Positions 37,340 to 45,710 of a DNA stretch of 64,000 nt are shown piece after piece. Position 1 is the stretch's first letter; each line of letters opens with the position of its first letter. This DNA comes from Pseudalkalibacillus hwajinpoensis. Lineage in GTDB: Bacteria > Bacillota > Bacilli > Bacillales > Guptibacillaceae. Both the position numbers and the translations under genes were made by a program. The notes below the pieces were generated by a model. That model made no database searches and was not told the origin of the DNA. It saw only the letters and a list, made by a program, of their open reading frames with translations. Location of the stretch: NCBI RefSeq assembly GCF_015234585.1, contig NZ_JADFCM010000008.1:1736001-1800000 (forward strand). The letters run 5' to 3'.

Positions 37340-37370
37340 AGAAAAGGTACAGTTGAAGGGAGGCTAAATG

Positions 37371-37508
37371 ATGGGAAAAGATCGACAGGAAAGAAAACTT
37401 AAGAAATCGAAACGAGTAGAGTCTGATCGTGATCAGTCGCTTTCGCATAATGGAGCAGCAATGCTTGAAGGACCAGACCAAGCTCGAAAACGAAATGGAC
37501 AGAATTAA
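37371..37508 (+). CDS. ypzI: YpzI-like 45-residue protein
   Basis: A tiny hydrophilic protein, too short for ordinary gene calls. It starts MGKDRQERKLKKSKRVESD and ends in ARKRNGQN; it is very rich in Lys and Arg at the front. It has GGGAGG seven bases before the second of two adjacent ATGs (37368 and 37371). The sequence pattern fits B. subtilis YpzI at the same place before ypfD. The SigG-like promoter upstream suggests forespore expression. Function unknown. Confidence 0.8.
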   Translation: MGKDRQERKLKKSKRVESDRDQSLSHNGAAMLEGPDQARKRNGQN

Positions 37509-37540
37509 TACGTTTCCTTCTAGCTAGAAAATCAAAAAAA

Positions 37541-37566
37541 TCCTCTCTGCATGAATGCAGAGAGGA
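37541..37566. terminator. Bidirectional terminator between ypzI and ypfD
   Basis: TCCTCTCTGCAT (37541-37552) with ATGCAGAGAGGA (37555-37566), A-run before and T-run after. It can end ypzI and ypfD. Confidence 0.88.
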
Positions 37567-37576
37567 TTTCATTTAC

Positions 37577-38722
37577 TTATTTGTACTTTTTAAGCTGATC
37601 ACCGATCATATCTCCAAGAGAGAATGGCGAGTTGCCGTCACTTTCTTTTTGATATTCTTCAACTTCATTTGATACTTGTTCAGTTTCGAGGACTTTGATG
37701 CTTAATGAGATTCTCTTTTCATCAAGATTAACATCCAAAATCTTCACTCGAACTGTTTCTCCCTCTGAAAGAACTTCTTGAGGAGTTCCTATATGCTTGT
37801 TCGAGATTTCAGAAATATGAACAAGCCCTTCTACACCCGGAGCAACTTCTACGAATGCACCGAAGCTAACTAAACGCTTCACTGTGCCTTCGATTTCATC
37901 TCCAGCACTAAGTTTTCCTTTTACTTCTTCCCACGGTCCTGGGAGTGTTTCTTTAATGGATAGTGAAATACGTTCGTTGTCACGATCAACAGAAAGAATT
38001 TTAACATTCACTTGTTGACCTTCTGTTACAACTTCAGATGGGGTTTCAACACGATGATGAGCCATCTGAGAAATATGAACGAGGCCATCCACTCCACCGA
38101 TATCTACAAAAGCACCGAAATCAGTTAAACGTTGAACTGTCCCTTTGACAACTTGTCCTGCTTGAAGAGATGCTAGCGTTTCTTGTTTCTTATGATCCGC
38201 CTCTTGCTCAAGAACAGCACGATGTGACAGGATCACTTTTGCTTTCTCTGGATCAAATTCCACAATCTTAACGCTCAGGTTTTTGCCTTTGTAATCTGAG
38301 AAATCTTCAACATAATGTCTTTCTACAAGAGAAGCCGGGATAAATCCGCGAACACCAAGGTCAACCACAAGGCCGCCCTTAACTACGTCTGCAATTTCAA
38401 CATCAAATGCAACGGAGTTTTCATACTTCTCCTGTAGAGCATCCCAGGCTTGATCAGCTTCGACTGCTTTCTTAGAAAGCACTAGCTCATCTTCAGAAAC
38501 TTTGATTACTTTAACTTCTATTTCATCACCTTCTGAGAGCACGTCGCTAACCTTTTCGACGTGAAGGCTTGACAGTTCGCTGATTGGCAGCACTCCATCA
38601 ACTTTAAAACCTACATCTACTGATGCATGTTTTTCTTCAACCTTGGAGATCTTACCTGTCACCACTTCTCCAATTTCGAATGATTTGAACTCAGTCATTT
38701 CCTGATTCATCTCTTCACCCAT
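37577..38722 (-). CDS. ypfD: S1 RNA-binding domain protein YpfD (S1 homologue)
   Basis: 381 residues with four S1 domains (about 17-85, 103-170, 188-257, 273-342). The third and fourth are the canonical ones (TDFGAFVDIGGVDGLVHISQMAH, VSFGAFVEVAPGVEGLVHISEIS). The Firmicutes protein is shorter than the E. coli S1 (six domains) and is not essential in B. subtilis. The ATG at 38722 has GGAGGAG upstream. Sometimes annotated rpsA. Confidence 0.93.
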   Translation of the reverse strand: MGEEMNQEMTEFKSFEIGEVVTGKISKVEEKHASVDVGFKVDGVLPISELSSLHVEKVSDVLSEGDEIEVKVIKVSEDELVLSKKAVEADQAWDALQEKYENSVAFDVEIADVVKGGLVVDLGVRGFIPASLVERHYVEDFSDYKGKNLSVKIVEFDPEKAKVILSHRAVLEQEADHKKQETLASLQAGQVVKGTVQRLTDFGAFVDIGGVDGLVHISQMAHHRVETPSEVVTEGQQVNVKILSVDRDNERISLSIKETLPGPWEEVKGKLSAGDEIEGTVKRLVSFGAFVEVAPGVEGLVHISEISNKHIGTPQEVLSEGETVRVKILDVNLDEKRISLSIKVLETEQVSNEVEEYQKESDGNSPFSLGDMIGDQLKKYK

Positions 38723-38904
38723 TGACAAACTCCTCCTTCAATCCAAAAGAAATAAAACTTTTCGATATGATTTATAAAAGTCTTCCACTTTTAGCGAAAG
38801 AAATTTATTGAAAAGTTAAGCACCCTTTCCTCTAACTTTCACTAAAAATGACGGATTTGTCAAGTATCCTGACACATTTATTTAAATTTTTTAACAATAT
38901 CGAA

Positions 38905-39489
38905 TTATTTATGATGAATTTCAATAAGATCTTGAATTTCTTTCATGATAGCCTGAGTGGCTTTTTTAGCTGCTCCCTGTTCTTCACGAAGCGGCGATAA
39001 GTCAACTGGTTTTCCGTACACGATTTTCAAGCGGCCAAACGGTTTATAAGATCCTTTAATTGCGCACGGTACGACCATCACTTCTGGACGTAAAGCAAAA
39101 AAACCTGCTCCAGAGAGCCCCTCGCCTAGTTTGCCATCTTTGCTTCTCGTACCTTCAGGAAACAAGCCGACAACACCGCCATCTTTCAAAAATTTCATTC
39201 CGCTTCTTAGAGCTTGTTTATCACTCATTCCTCGTTTTACCGGAAAAGCCCCAACCTTATGAATCAATTTACCTAGTACCGGAATGGTAAACAATTCTGA
39301 TTTAGCCATAAAATGAACATCTCTAGGAAACATGGCACCTACTAGCGGCGGATCAAGGTTATTAATATGATTTGAGCAAAGAAGAATCCCTTTGTCTTTG
39401 GGTATATTCTCACGACCAACAACTGTTACACGATTGAATACCTTGAAATAAAAATGAAATAAGCCTTTTCCTACTCCGTATAAGCTCAC
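38905..39489 (-). CDS. plsC: 1-acyl-sn-glycerol-3-phosphate acyltransferase
   Basis: Second acylation in phosphatidic acid synthesis. 194 residues; the catalytic NHxxxxD box is CSNHINNLDPPLVG, and the acceptor motif is LFPEGTRSKDG. GTG start. Five bases follow cmk, so co-transcription is likely, as in other Bacillaceae. Confidence 0.93.
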   Translation of the reverse strand: MSLYGVGKGLFHFYFKVFNRVTVVGRENIPKDKGILLCSNHINNLDPPLVGAMFPRDVHFMAKSELFTIPVLGKLIHKVGAFPVKRGMSDKQALRSGMKFLKDGGVVGLFPEGTRSKDGKLGEGLSGAGFFALRPEVMVVPCAIKGSYKPFGRLKIVYGKPVDLSPLREEQGAAKKATQAIMKEIQDLIEIHHK

Positions 39490-39493
39490 TTGA

Positions 39494-40165
39494 TCATGCC
39501 CTTTCTTTTGCTAATTGTAAAATTTGGTCCACTACTTCAGAAATTGTCATCTTCGTAGTATCAATTTCTATGGCATCGTCCGCTTTTACAAGAGGGGCTA
39601 CTTCTCGCTCAGTGTCACGCTTATCTCTTAAAGCAATCTCATCCTTGATACGGTCATAATCCGCTTCAGTCCCGTTTCCAATAAGTTCATTATATCGTCG
39701 CGTGGCTCTTTCTTCTACAGAAGCACTTAAGAATACTTTAAGCTCTGACTCAGGAAGAACGTGTGTACCGATATCACGTCCATCCATTACAACGCCTCCA
39801 CGATCAGCTAACATCTTTTGTCTCTTTACCATTTCTAATCTTACTTCACTTTGTCTTGCTACAAAGGAAACATTGTTCGTGACAGCATAAGAACGTATAT
39901 CTGTTGTTACGTCCATGTTATCAACCAAGACAAGCTGTTCACTTTCACCAACTTGTAGGTCGATCACAGTATCATCTAGAAGTGCTTTAAGAAGAGGACC
40001 ATTCTCTAAATCAATGTCCTTCTCAATAGCTTTATACGTTAATGCACGATACATTGCGCCTGTATCAATATAAAGGAAAGATAGGTTATCTGCTACTTTT
40101 CTTGCAACTGTACTCTTACCGGCTCCTGCTGGACCGTCAATTGCTATATTTATTCGCTTGTTCAT
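39494..40165 (-). CDS. cmk: Cytidylate kinase
   Basis: Phosphorylates CMP and dCMP. 223 residues; P-loop DGPAGAGKSTVA, CMP-binding MYRALTYKA and the DGRDIGTHVLP segment. The ATG at 40165 is taken, with GGAGG ten bases upstream; the ATG at 40189 has only a weak site. Confidence 0.96.
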   Translation of the reverse strand: MNKRINIAIDGPAGAGKSTVARKVADNLSFLYIDTGAMYRALTYKAIEKDIDLENGPLLKALLDDTVIDLQVGESEQLVLVDNMDVTTDIRSYAVTNNVSFVARQSEVRLEMVKRQKMLADRGGVVMDGRDIGTHVLPESELKVFLSASVEERATRRYNELIGNGTEADYDRIKDEIALRDKRDTEREVAPLVKADDAIEIDTTKMTISEVVDQILQLAKERA

Positions 40166-40236
40166 ATTATTATTGCCTCCAAATTCCATTCATCCATCCG
40201 AATTAGATCATATAAATGACAATTTAACGTACAAAA

Positions 40237-40256
40237 AAAGCAGGAGAACCTGCTTT
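40237..40256 (-). terminator. Terminator after the ypfB-like gene
   Basis: AAAGCAGG (40237-40244) with CCTGCTTT (40249-40256), loop of four, then T7 on the minus strand. Confidence 0.85.
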
Positions 40257-40316
40257 CCTCAGTACGACCAAAATGTCATATTTATCATAACACAAGACAT
40301 TTTATCGGTCTATTCA

Positions 40317-40484
40317 CTATTGGCGTCTAATCAGGGGAGGCATATCCTTTAGCACACCTTCATAATAAATCGCTTTGCTTAGATAGATACGAAACTCTTC
40401 TTGAGTTAGAAGAACTTGAGAAATAATAAGAAAAACAAATTGAATGACGATGAGTTTTATTAATAATTGTTCCATTCTCGCCAT
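40317..40484 (-). CDS. ypfB: YpfB-like 55-residue membrane protein (DUF5359 type)
   Basis: Too short for standard ORF lists. ATG at 40484 with AGGAG seven bases upstream; stop TAG at 40317. One membrane helix (LLIKLIVIQFVFLIISQVLL) after a short start, then a hydrophilic tail ending PPLIRRQ. Length, topology and position between ypeB and cmk fit B. subtilis YpfB. Function unknown. The B. subtilis neighbour ypfA (motI) is absent. Confidence 0.75.
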   Translation of the reverse strand: MARMEQLLIKLIVIQFVFLIISQVLLTQEEFRIYLSKAIYYEGVLKDMPPLIRRQ

Positions 40485-40497
40485 ACATTCGCTCCTC

Positions 40498-41847
40498 TCA
40501 TAGGGTATCGTAATTCATTTCGGTACCGTCCATTTTTTCTACTCTTTCTTCTCTTTCGTTAGATGCGTTAATAAAAATGCGATACGTTTCATTATCAATC
40601 GTACCCATAAACTCATAGCATAATACTTCTTCTCCAAGATCGTTTCGAATGACACCTAATCCTTCTTCCATTATTTGAACATTTGGATTCACTTGTTCTA
40701 ACGCTTGATCCCTGGAAATAGTTGGGGAGTCCAAAGTTCTTTCATGGTGATTTGTTAAATACTCTAAGGATTCATAGCCGGAAATATCCCCATTATCAAG
40801 CGCAACTTTAATATGAACAGCATCTGGATAAATTAAAACGTCTTCCTGATTGTATACAAAAGTAAATACACCTACTCGATCATATTGACTACTTTCTGAA
40901 ATGCTCATATTTGTTATATCGTGCTCTTTTAGAAATGCTCTTGCTCGATCAGCGGCTTCATTTAGACTAAGCTTCTGATCTCCTATTTTTCTATCCATCA
41001 AAATCCAGATTGGTTTTGCCCCTTTTTTTGTAACATCTAGATTGATACTAGATTTCGTATCTGGCTCTTCAATTGATAAACTATAGGCTTTGTATTTTGA
41101 CTTTTCCCCAGTAGTCGTTATATCAATGCTTGCTTTAGGATCAAGATCCAAAAAGTCAATTACATGTTCCTTTGCTTCTTTTTCAGTCAGTTTTTTCCCG
41201 ACTATATTTTTGTCCAGGTTTTCTTTCTTTTCATTTAATTGAGTAATCTCAGGTCCCCAGTTTACTTCACTATACCCTTCCACTTGTTTATCAACTGTTT
41301 TAAATCCATCAATAATCGTGTTATCTTCAGCCTGTGTTTCTGAAGCTAGAGCAAGCTCCACATCCATCCAACGTAAGTTATGATCAATGACCATCGCCTG
41401 CACTTTTCTCAGTTCATTTTTAATATCGGTGGAATGACTATGCAATTCCTTCAATGTTTTATATTCTTCATCTGACAGAGGGTTTTCATCAAGATCACGT
41501 ACAGCTACACGATAACTAAATGAGCCTATGTTTGTTAAAAATTCTTCCGTTTTATTAAAAGGCATTAGCGTTAGCGGCAGTTGTCCAACATCATTTTGAG
41601 CTTCAGACGTTAAACGCCATACCTCTGCAAGGGCAGGAGATAGACTGCCACGGGAGTTCATCGCCAATGTCGATCCTATCTTCTCCTCTAGTGCATCCAT
41701 ATGAAAGTTTAAGTCATGGAAAGCACGCTGATACGTGTTTTCAGCATTAATTAACACGGCATTTTTTTCTTGATGCTCCTTGTACCCCCAGTAGCTAGTT
41801 CCAGCAACGCCTACTGCGAGCGCACCAATTAAAATCGAACGAATCAT
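40498..41847 (-). CDS. ypeB: Germination protein YpeB
   Basis: Needed to place and stabilise the cortex-lytic enzyme SleB in the spore. 449 residues: an N-terminal membrane helix (SILIGALAVGVAGTSYWGY), a coiled region, then PepSY-type repeats in the last 200 residues (ITRDQAL-like patterns and EKEAKEHVIDFL, NEAADRARAFL, SRDQALEQVNP). The ATG at 41847 has GGAGGTGG upstream. Fifteen bases after sleB, the classical pair. Confidence 0.93.
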   Translation of the reverse strand: MIRSILIGALAVGVAGTSYWGYKEHQEKNAVLINAENTYQRAFHDLNFHMDALEEKIGSTLAMNSRGSLSPALAEVWRLTSEAQNDVGQLPLTLMPFNKTEEFLTNIGSFSYRVAVRDLDENPLSDEEYKTLKELHSHSTDIKNELRKVQAMVIDHNLRWMDVELALASETQAEDNTIIDGFKTVDKQVEGYSEVNWGPEITQLNEKKENLDKNIVGKKLTEKEAKEHVIDFLDLDPKASIDITTTGEKSKYKAYSLSIEEPDTKSSINLDVTKKGAKPIWILMDRKIGDQKLSLNEAADRARAFLKEHDITNMSISESSQYDRVGVFTFVYNQEDVLIYPDAVHIKVALDNGDISGYESLEYLTNHHERTLDSPTISRDQALEQVNPNVQIMEEGLGVIRNDLGEEVLCYEFMGTIDNETYRIFINASNEREERVEKMDGTEMNYDTL

Positions 41848-41861
41848 TTTAACCACCTCCA

Positions 41862-42659
41862 CTATTCACAGAATATATGCTTACCAATTTGTTTGATTTG
41901 CGGCCTTGTCCAAATCCATCCAGATGTTGCCGTGTTTGGATTGAAATAATACAATGCTTCCCCAGTTGGGTCCCATCCATTTATTGCATCAATCACAGCT
42001 TCTTTCGCTCTTTCATTTGGAGTAAGCCATATTTGTCCATCTGAGACGGCCGTAAAAGCTCTCGGTTCAAAAATCACTCCTGAAACTGTGTTTGGAAATG
42101 AAGCACTTTGAACACGGTTTAGTATGACCGCGGCTACCGCAACCTGACCTTCGTAAGGTTCCCCCCTTGATTCACCATAAACTGCGTTTGCAAGCAGCTT
42201 AATGTCGTTTTGGGAATAACCGGACGGTACGTTTTTCGCCTGAGTAGTTGAGTCTTTTGGATTATTCGTTTCATTATTTTGATTTGATTGTGAAACATTA
42301 GGACTTTTGCCACTATTCGCCTGCTGTTGAATGGAAGGATCATACTTCGTAGACTTGTTTAACTTTGCTTTCATTTCAGGACCAACTAGTCCATCAACAT
42401 CCATTCCAAATTCATACTGAAAGTTTCTAACCGCCCAATAAGTCCCCCATCCAAATACGCCGTCAATTGAGCCTGTATAGAACCCTATATGCTTTAAGCG
42501 TGCTTGAAGTTCAATGACATCATTGCCTGTTGCACCCTTCTGGATGATTTGGTTAGAAAATGCATCTGCTCGATTCTCCATATCAAATACCATGACAAGC
42601 GGTGCACAGACTAGACCAATTATTAGAGGGATTTTTAGAATAAGAACTGTCTTTCTCAT
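41862..42659 (-). CDS. sleB: Spore cortex-lytic enzyme SleB
   Basis: Hydrolyses the muramic-delta-lactam cortex during germination (lytic transglycosylase). About 265 residues: signal peptide (ILKIPLIIGLVCAPLVMV), a peptidoglycan-binding domain (GATGNDVIELQARLKHIGFY…VDGLVGPEMKAKL, about 40-105), an Asn/Gln/Ser-rich linker, and the catalytic hydrolase_2 domain starting LLANAVYGESRGEPYEGQVAVAAVILNRV with its Glu. The ATG at 42659 has GGGAGG upstream. Confidence 0.95.
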   Translation of the reverse strand: MRKTVLILKIPLIIGLVCAPLVMVFDMENRADAFSNQIIQKGATGNDVIELQARLKHIGFYTGSIDGVFGWGTYWAVRNFQYEFGMDVDGLVGPEMKAKLNKSTKYDPSIQQQANSGKSPNVSQSNQNNETNNPKDSTTQAKNVPSGYSQNDIKLLANAVYGESRGEPYEGQVAVAAVILNRVQSASFPNTVSGVIFEPRAFTAVSDGQIWLTPNERAKEAVIDAINGWDPTGEALYYFNPNTATSGWIWTRPQIKQIGKHIFCE

Positions 42660-42733
42660 GATGTGGACCTCCCTGATCATTCTGTTTTCATAAGTGTAGT
42701 TTTTGTATCAGAAGGTATTTTATACAAAACAAA

Positions 42734-42756
42734 AAAGATGCCTTTTCGGCATCTTT
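42734..42756 (-). terminator. prsW terminator
   Basis: AAAGATGCC (42734-42742) with GGCATCTTT (42748-42756), then TTTGTTTTG on the minus strand. Confidence 0.8.
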
Positions 42757-42766
42757 CAAACTGTTA

Positions 42767-43453
42767 TCATATTGGCATATTTTCTTTCGTTTCCATTAAT
42801 TCTGCTTGATTAAGGTTTGCAGCCTTGATTTTCCTTACACCTATAAACCATAGAACAAGCATAAATGGAATCATTAAATAGATGGTATTGCTGTTCACCT
42901 GAAGAACTAAATAATTATATGTTCCGTGAAACAAAAATGGAACGAAAAGAGATAGAGAAATCCACTTTCCAATCTTATTTTGCAATGAGAATTTTCCCCT
43001 TCCAAGATAAGAACCCATAATTAAGCCAAATAAAGCGTGGCTTGAAACAGGAAGAAGCGCTCTCCACCATGCTTCTTGAATGCCATATGCAAAAAGATAA
43101 AAGACATTTTCAACAGATGCAAATCCTAGCGAGATAGCAACACCATAAACAATCCCATCATAAAACTCATGAAACTCTATATGGATGTATACAGTAAAAT
43201 AGAAAATAAACCATTTTAGAAATTCTTCAAGCAGTCCAGACATCAAGTACGCTTGACTGAATGGTGATTGCAAGAAGTTTTCGACCTCAAAACCATGCTG
43301 AATCACCATTACTGGAAATACTAGCATAGCACCAAACACAAAACTTCGTACAACCGGGCCTATTGGCTCAGATTCATACTGATGTTGTTTCAAATAAAAA
43401 AAACAAAGAAGCGCAATGCCTGGTGCTATTCCAGCAGTTATTGCTGCTAACAT
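42767..43453 (-). CDS. prsW: PrsW site-1 intramembrane protease
   Basis: 228 residues, eight or so membrane helices. Family motifs: EEFLKW (two Glu, near residue 78), EFYDGIVYGVAISLGFASVEN with E and N, and a late SSHALFGLIMG and FLFHGTYNY with histidines. In B. subtilis PrsW starts degradation of the anti-sigma factor RsiW; no sigW is in this window. Position after ypdA/gudB and before sleB is conserved. Confidence 0.92.
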   Translation of the reverse strand: MLAAITAGIAPGIALLCFFYLKQHQYESEPIGPVVRSFVFGAMLVFPVMVIQHGFEVENFLQSPFSQAYLMSGLLEEFLKWFIFYFTVYIHIEFHEFYDGIVYGVAISLGFASVENVFYLFAYGIQEAWWRALLPVSSHALFGLIMGSYLGRGKFSLQNKIGKWISLSLFVPFLFHGTYNYLVLQVNSNTIYLMIPFMLVLWFIGVRKIKAANLNQAELMETKENMPI

Positions 43454-43578
43454 AGGCTTTCCCCATTTCTATCCTGAACCTCATTTTTAAGCAGGATCAG
43501 TCATACCTATACTTTTATAATCGTATCATGTTACTTTATTTAAGGAAACAATTATTAGGAAAACGATGAGGTGACGCA

Positions 43579-44550
43579 ATGAGCAAGCTATTGATCATTC
43601 ATACCGGAGGAACTATCGCTATGGAGGAAAATAAGAACTCTGGTGCTGTTAGCCCAGGTAAAGAAAATCCTCTAAATGCAACACTGAGCGAATTACTAAT
43701 CGGGAATGACGTTATTATTGATGATTACATTAACATTCCCTCCCCGCATATGACACCTGAGGTCATGTTTACAATTGCGGAAAGGATTGAAACGAGAATT
43801 AAACAAGAACACATTAGCGGAGTGGTCATAACGCATGGAACCGACACACTAGAAGAGACAGCTTACCTTCTAGATCTTGTTCTGCAAACAGATCTGCCTG
43901 TCGTCGTAACAGGTGCGATGCGCTCAAGCAATGAGCTTGGCTCTGATGGACCTTATAATCTTCTCTCATCCATAAAAGTAGCTTCTTGCCATGAAGCAAA
44001 AGGAAAAGGCGTGCTTGTTGTGTTGAACGATGAAATACATACGGCAAAAAATGTGACAAAAACGCATACGAGTAACGTTTCCACTTTTCAAAGTCCTCAA
44101 TATGGCCCTATCGGGATCGTAACAAAACAACGTGTCTTCTTTCACCATACTTTAACGATGAGAGACCGCTATCATATTTCTGGACTAACGAAAAATGTCA
44201 TGCTTCTAAAGGCTTATGCAGGGATGGATTCACAGCTACTATTTGCTGCTGGAGAAATTGGCATTAATGGCATCGTAATAGAAGCGCTTGGACAGGGGAA
44301 TTTACCACCGGATATGATGGAGGGAATCAAACTTCTAAGAGAAAAAGGAATTGCCATTGTCATGGTTTCTAGGTGTTTTAATGGCATTGTACAAGATGTT
44401 TATGGTTATAAAGGCGGTGGCAAGCATTTAAAAGAACATGGAGTAATTTTCTCTAACGGATTAAATGGACAAAAAGCGCGTTTGAAATTACTCGTTGCAC
44501 TCGAAGCAACAGAAGACCCAAAGGAATTACACAATTTCTTTTTACGATGA
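43579..44550 (+). CDS. ansA: Type I L-asparaginase
   Basis: Hydrolyses asparagine to aspartate and ammonia. 323 residues. The first catalytic Thr is in HTGGTIAM and the second in THGTDTLEETAYLLD, and NDEIHTAKNVTKTHTSNVSTF is the substrate loop. No signal peptide, so cytoplasmic. Plus-strand gene between prsW and bdr; ansB is not next to it. Confidence 0.92.
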   Translation: MSKLLIIHTGGTIAMEENKNSGAVSPGKENPLNATLSELLIGNDVIIDDYINIPSPHMTPEVMFTIAERIETRIKQEHISGVVITHGTDTLEETAYLLDLVLQTDLPVVVTGAMRSSNELGSDGPYNLLSSIKVASCHEAKGKGVLVVLNDEIHTAKNVTKTHTSNVSTFQSPQYGPIGIVTKQRVFFHHTLTMRDRYHISGLTKNVMLLKAYAGMDSQLLFAAGEIGINGIVIEALGQGNLPPDMMEGIKLLREKGIAIVMVSRCFNGIVQDVYGYKGGGKHLKEHGVIFSNGLNGQKARLKLLVALEATEDPKELHNFFLR

Positions 44551-44580
44551 TGAAACAGAGACCTTCCCTGATTGTTAAAA

Positions 44581-44616
44581 GCACAAAAACCTACCTTAAT
44601 TGGTAGGTTTTTGTGC
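44581..44616. terminator. Bidirectional terminator between ansA and bdr
   Basis: A 15-bp perfect stem (44581-44595 with 44602-44616). The bdr stop codon (44596-44598) sits in the loop and its last codons in one arm. Confidence 0.9.
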
Positions 44617-45591
44617 TTTTCCTATGATTGACTGAGCTATTAATGCACCGTGTAGCCTGCCATTCTCAATAAAGATCTCATTGGCGTTATTTCCAGCAGC
44701 AATCACGCCAGCAATATAACAATTCTCTACATTCGTCTCCATAGTATCTTGATCGAAAGCAGGTCGCCCGCTTTGTTGATCAATTTCTATACCGATTTTT
44801 GTCAAAAATGAATGATCAGGATGATAACCGGTCATTGCGAATACAAAATCATTCGGTATGCTCTTCTGTTCACCCTTCACTTCATATACCACTTCTTTTT
44901 CTTTCACTTCCACTAATGAAGCATTAAACTCCATTGTCACTTTCTTATTTCTAACGAGAGCTTCAAATTCCGGTAAAATCCATGGTTTTACACTTTTTGA
45001 ATATTCCGCTCCTCTATAAAGAATCGTAACCCTTGCCCCAGCTTTTTCAAGCTCTAATGCTGCGTCAACTGCTGAGTTTTTACCGCCTATCACGACAATA
45101 TCCTGGTCAAAATAAGGGTGCGGCTCTTTAAAGTAGTGCAAAACCTTATCGAGGTTTTCTCCTTTAACACCCATAAAGTTAGGACTATCATAATATCCTG
45201 TTGCAATGATTAAATGCTGTGCGCGGTATGTTATTTTTTTGGATTCGTGCACTTTCTCCGTTTCAATAATAAATGCACCATTCTCCTTTGTTATCAAATT
45301 TGCTTTTTCAAAGGAATGAATACGAAGATCTTTTCTTTTAGCAACGTCCCGATAATAAGCAAGGGCCTGATTTCGTTTTGGCTTCCGCTCTTCAATTATG
45401 AAAGGTACTTCACCAATCTCAAGCTTTTCACTTGAACTAAAAAATGTTTGATGCGTTGGATAATGATAAATAGCATTCACGATATTTCCTTTTTCGATAA
45501 TTAGAGGATCGTATCCCTCATTCATTAATTCAATTGCCGCAGACATTCCACAAGGACCTGCGCCAATGACCACCACTTGTTCTTCTCTCAT
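44596..45591 (-). CDS. bdr: Bacillithiol disulfide reductase (YpdA)
   Basis: NADPH-dependent flavoenzyme that reduces oxidised bacillithiol. About 331 residues: FAD motif VIGAGPCGMSAAIEL, which includes the single Cys expected in the Bdr active site (GPCG), and the NADPH motif VVIGGKNSAVDAALELEKAGA. The ATG at 45591 has GGGAG eight bases upstream. The bacillithiol deacetylase bshB2 is 3 kb away. Confidence 0.92.
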   Translation of the reverse strand: MREEQVVVIGAGPCGMSAAIELMNEGYDPLIIEKGNIVNAIYHYPTHQTFFSSSEKLEIGEVPFIIEERKPKRNQALAYYRDVAKRKDLRIHSFEKANLITKENGAFIIETEKVHESKKITYRAQHLIIATGYYDSPNFMGVKGENLDKVLHYFKEPHPYFDQDIVVIGGKNSAVDAALELEKAGARVTILYRGAEYSKSVKPWILPEFEALVRNKKVTMEFNASLVEVKEKEVVYEVKGEQKSIPNDFVFAMTGYHPDHSFLTKIGIEIDQQSGRPAFDQDTMETNVENCYIAGVIAAGNNANEIFIENGRLHGALIAQSIIGKAQKPTN

Positions 45592-45661
45592 CTCACTCAC
45601 TCCCGAACCTATCCATAAGAAATGGAACATTTCTTTTTATTATTCTACTCTTTGCAATAGA

Positions 45662-45692
45662 AAAATTCCCTACCTGAATGATAGGGAATTTT
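45662..45692 (-). terminator. gudB terminator
   Basis: AAAATTCCCTA (45662-45672) with TAGGGAATTTT (45682-45692). Confidence 0.8.
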
Positions 45693-45710
45693 CATCGGAT
45701 TGGCAACTAT

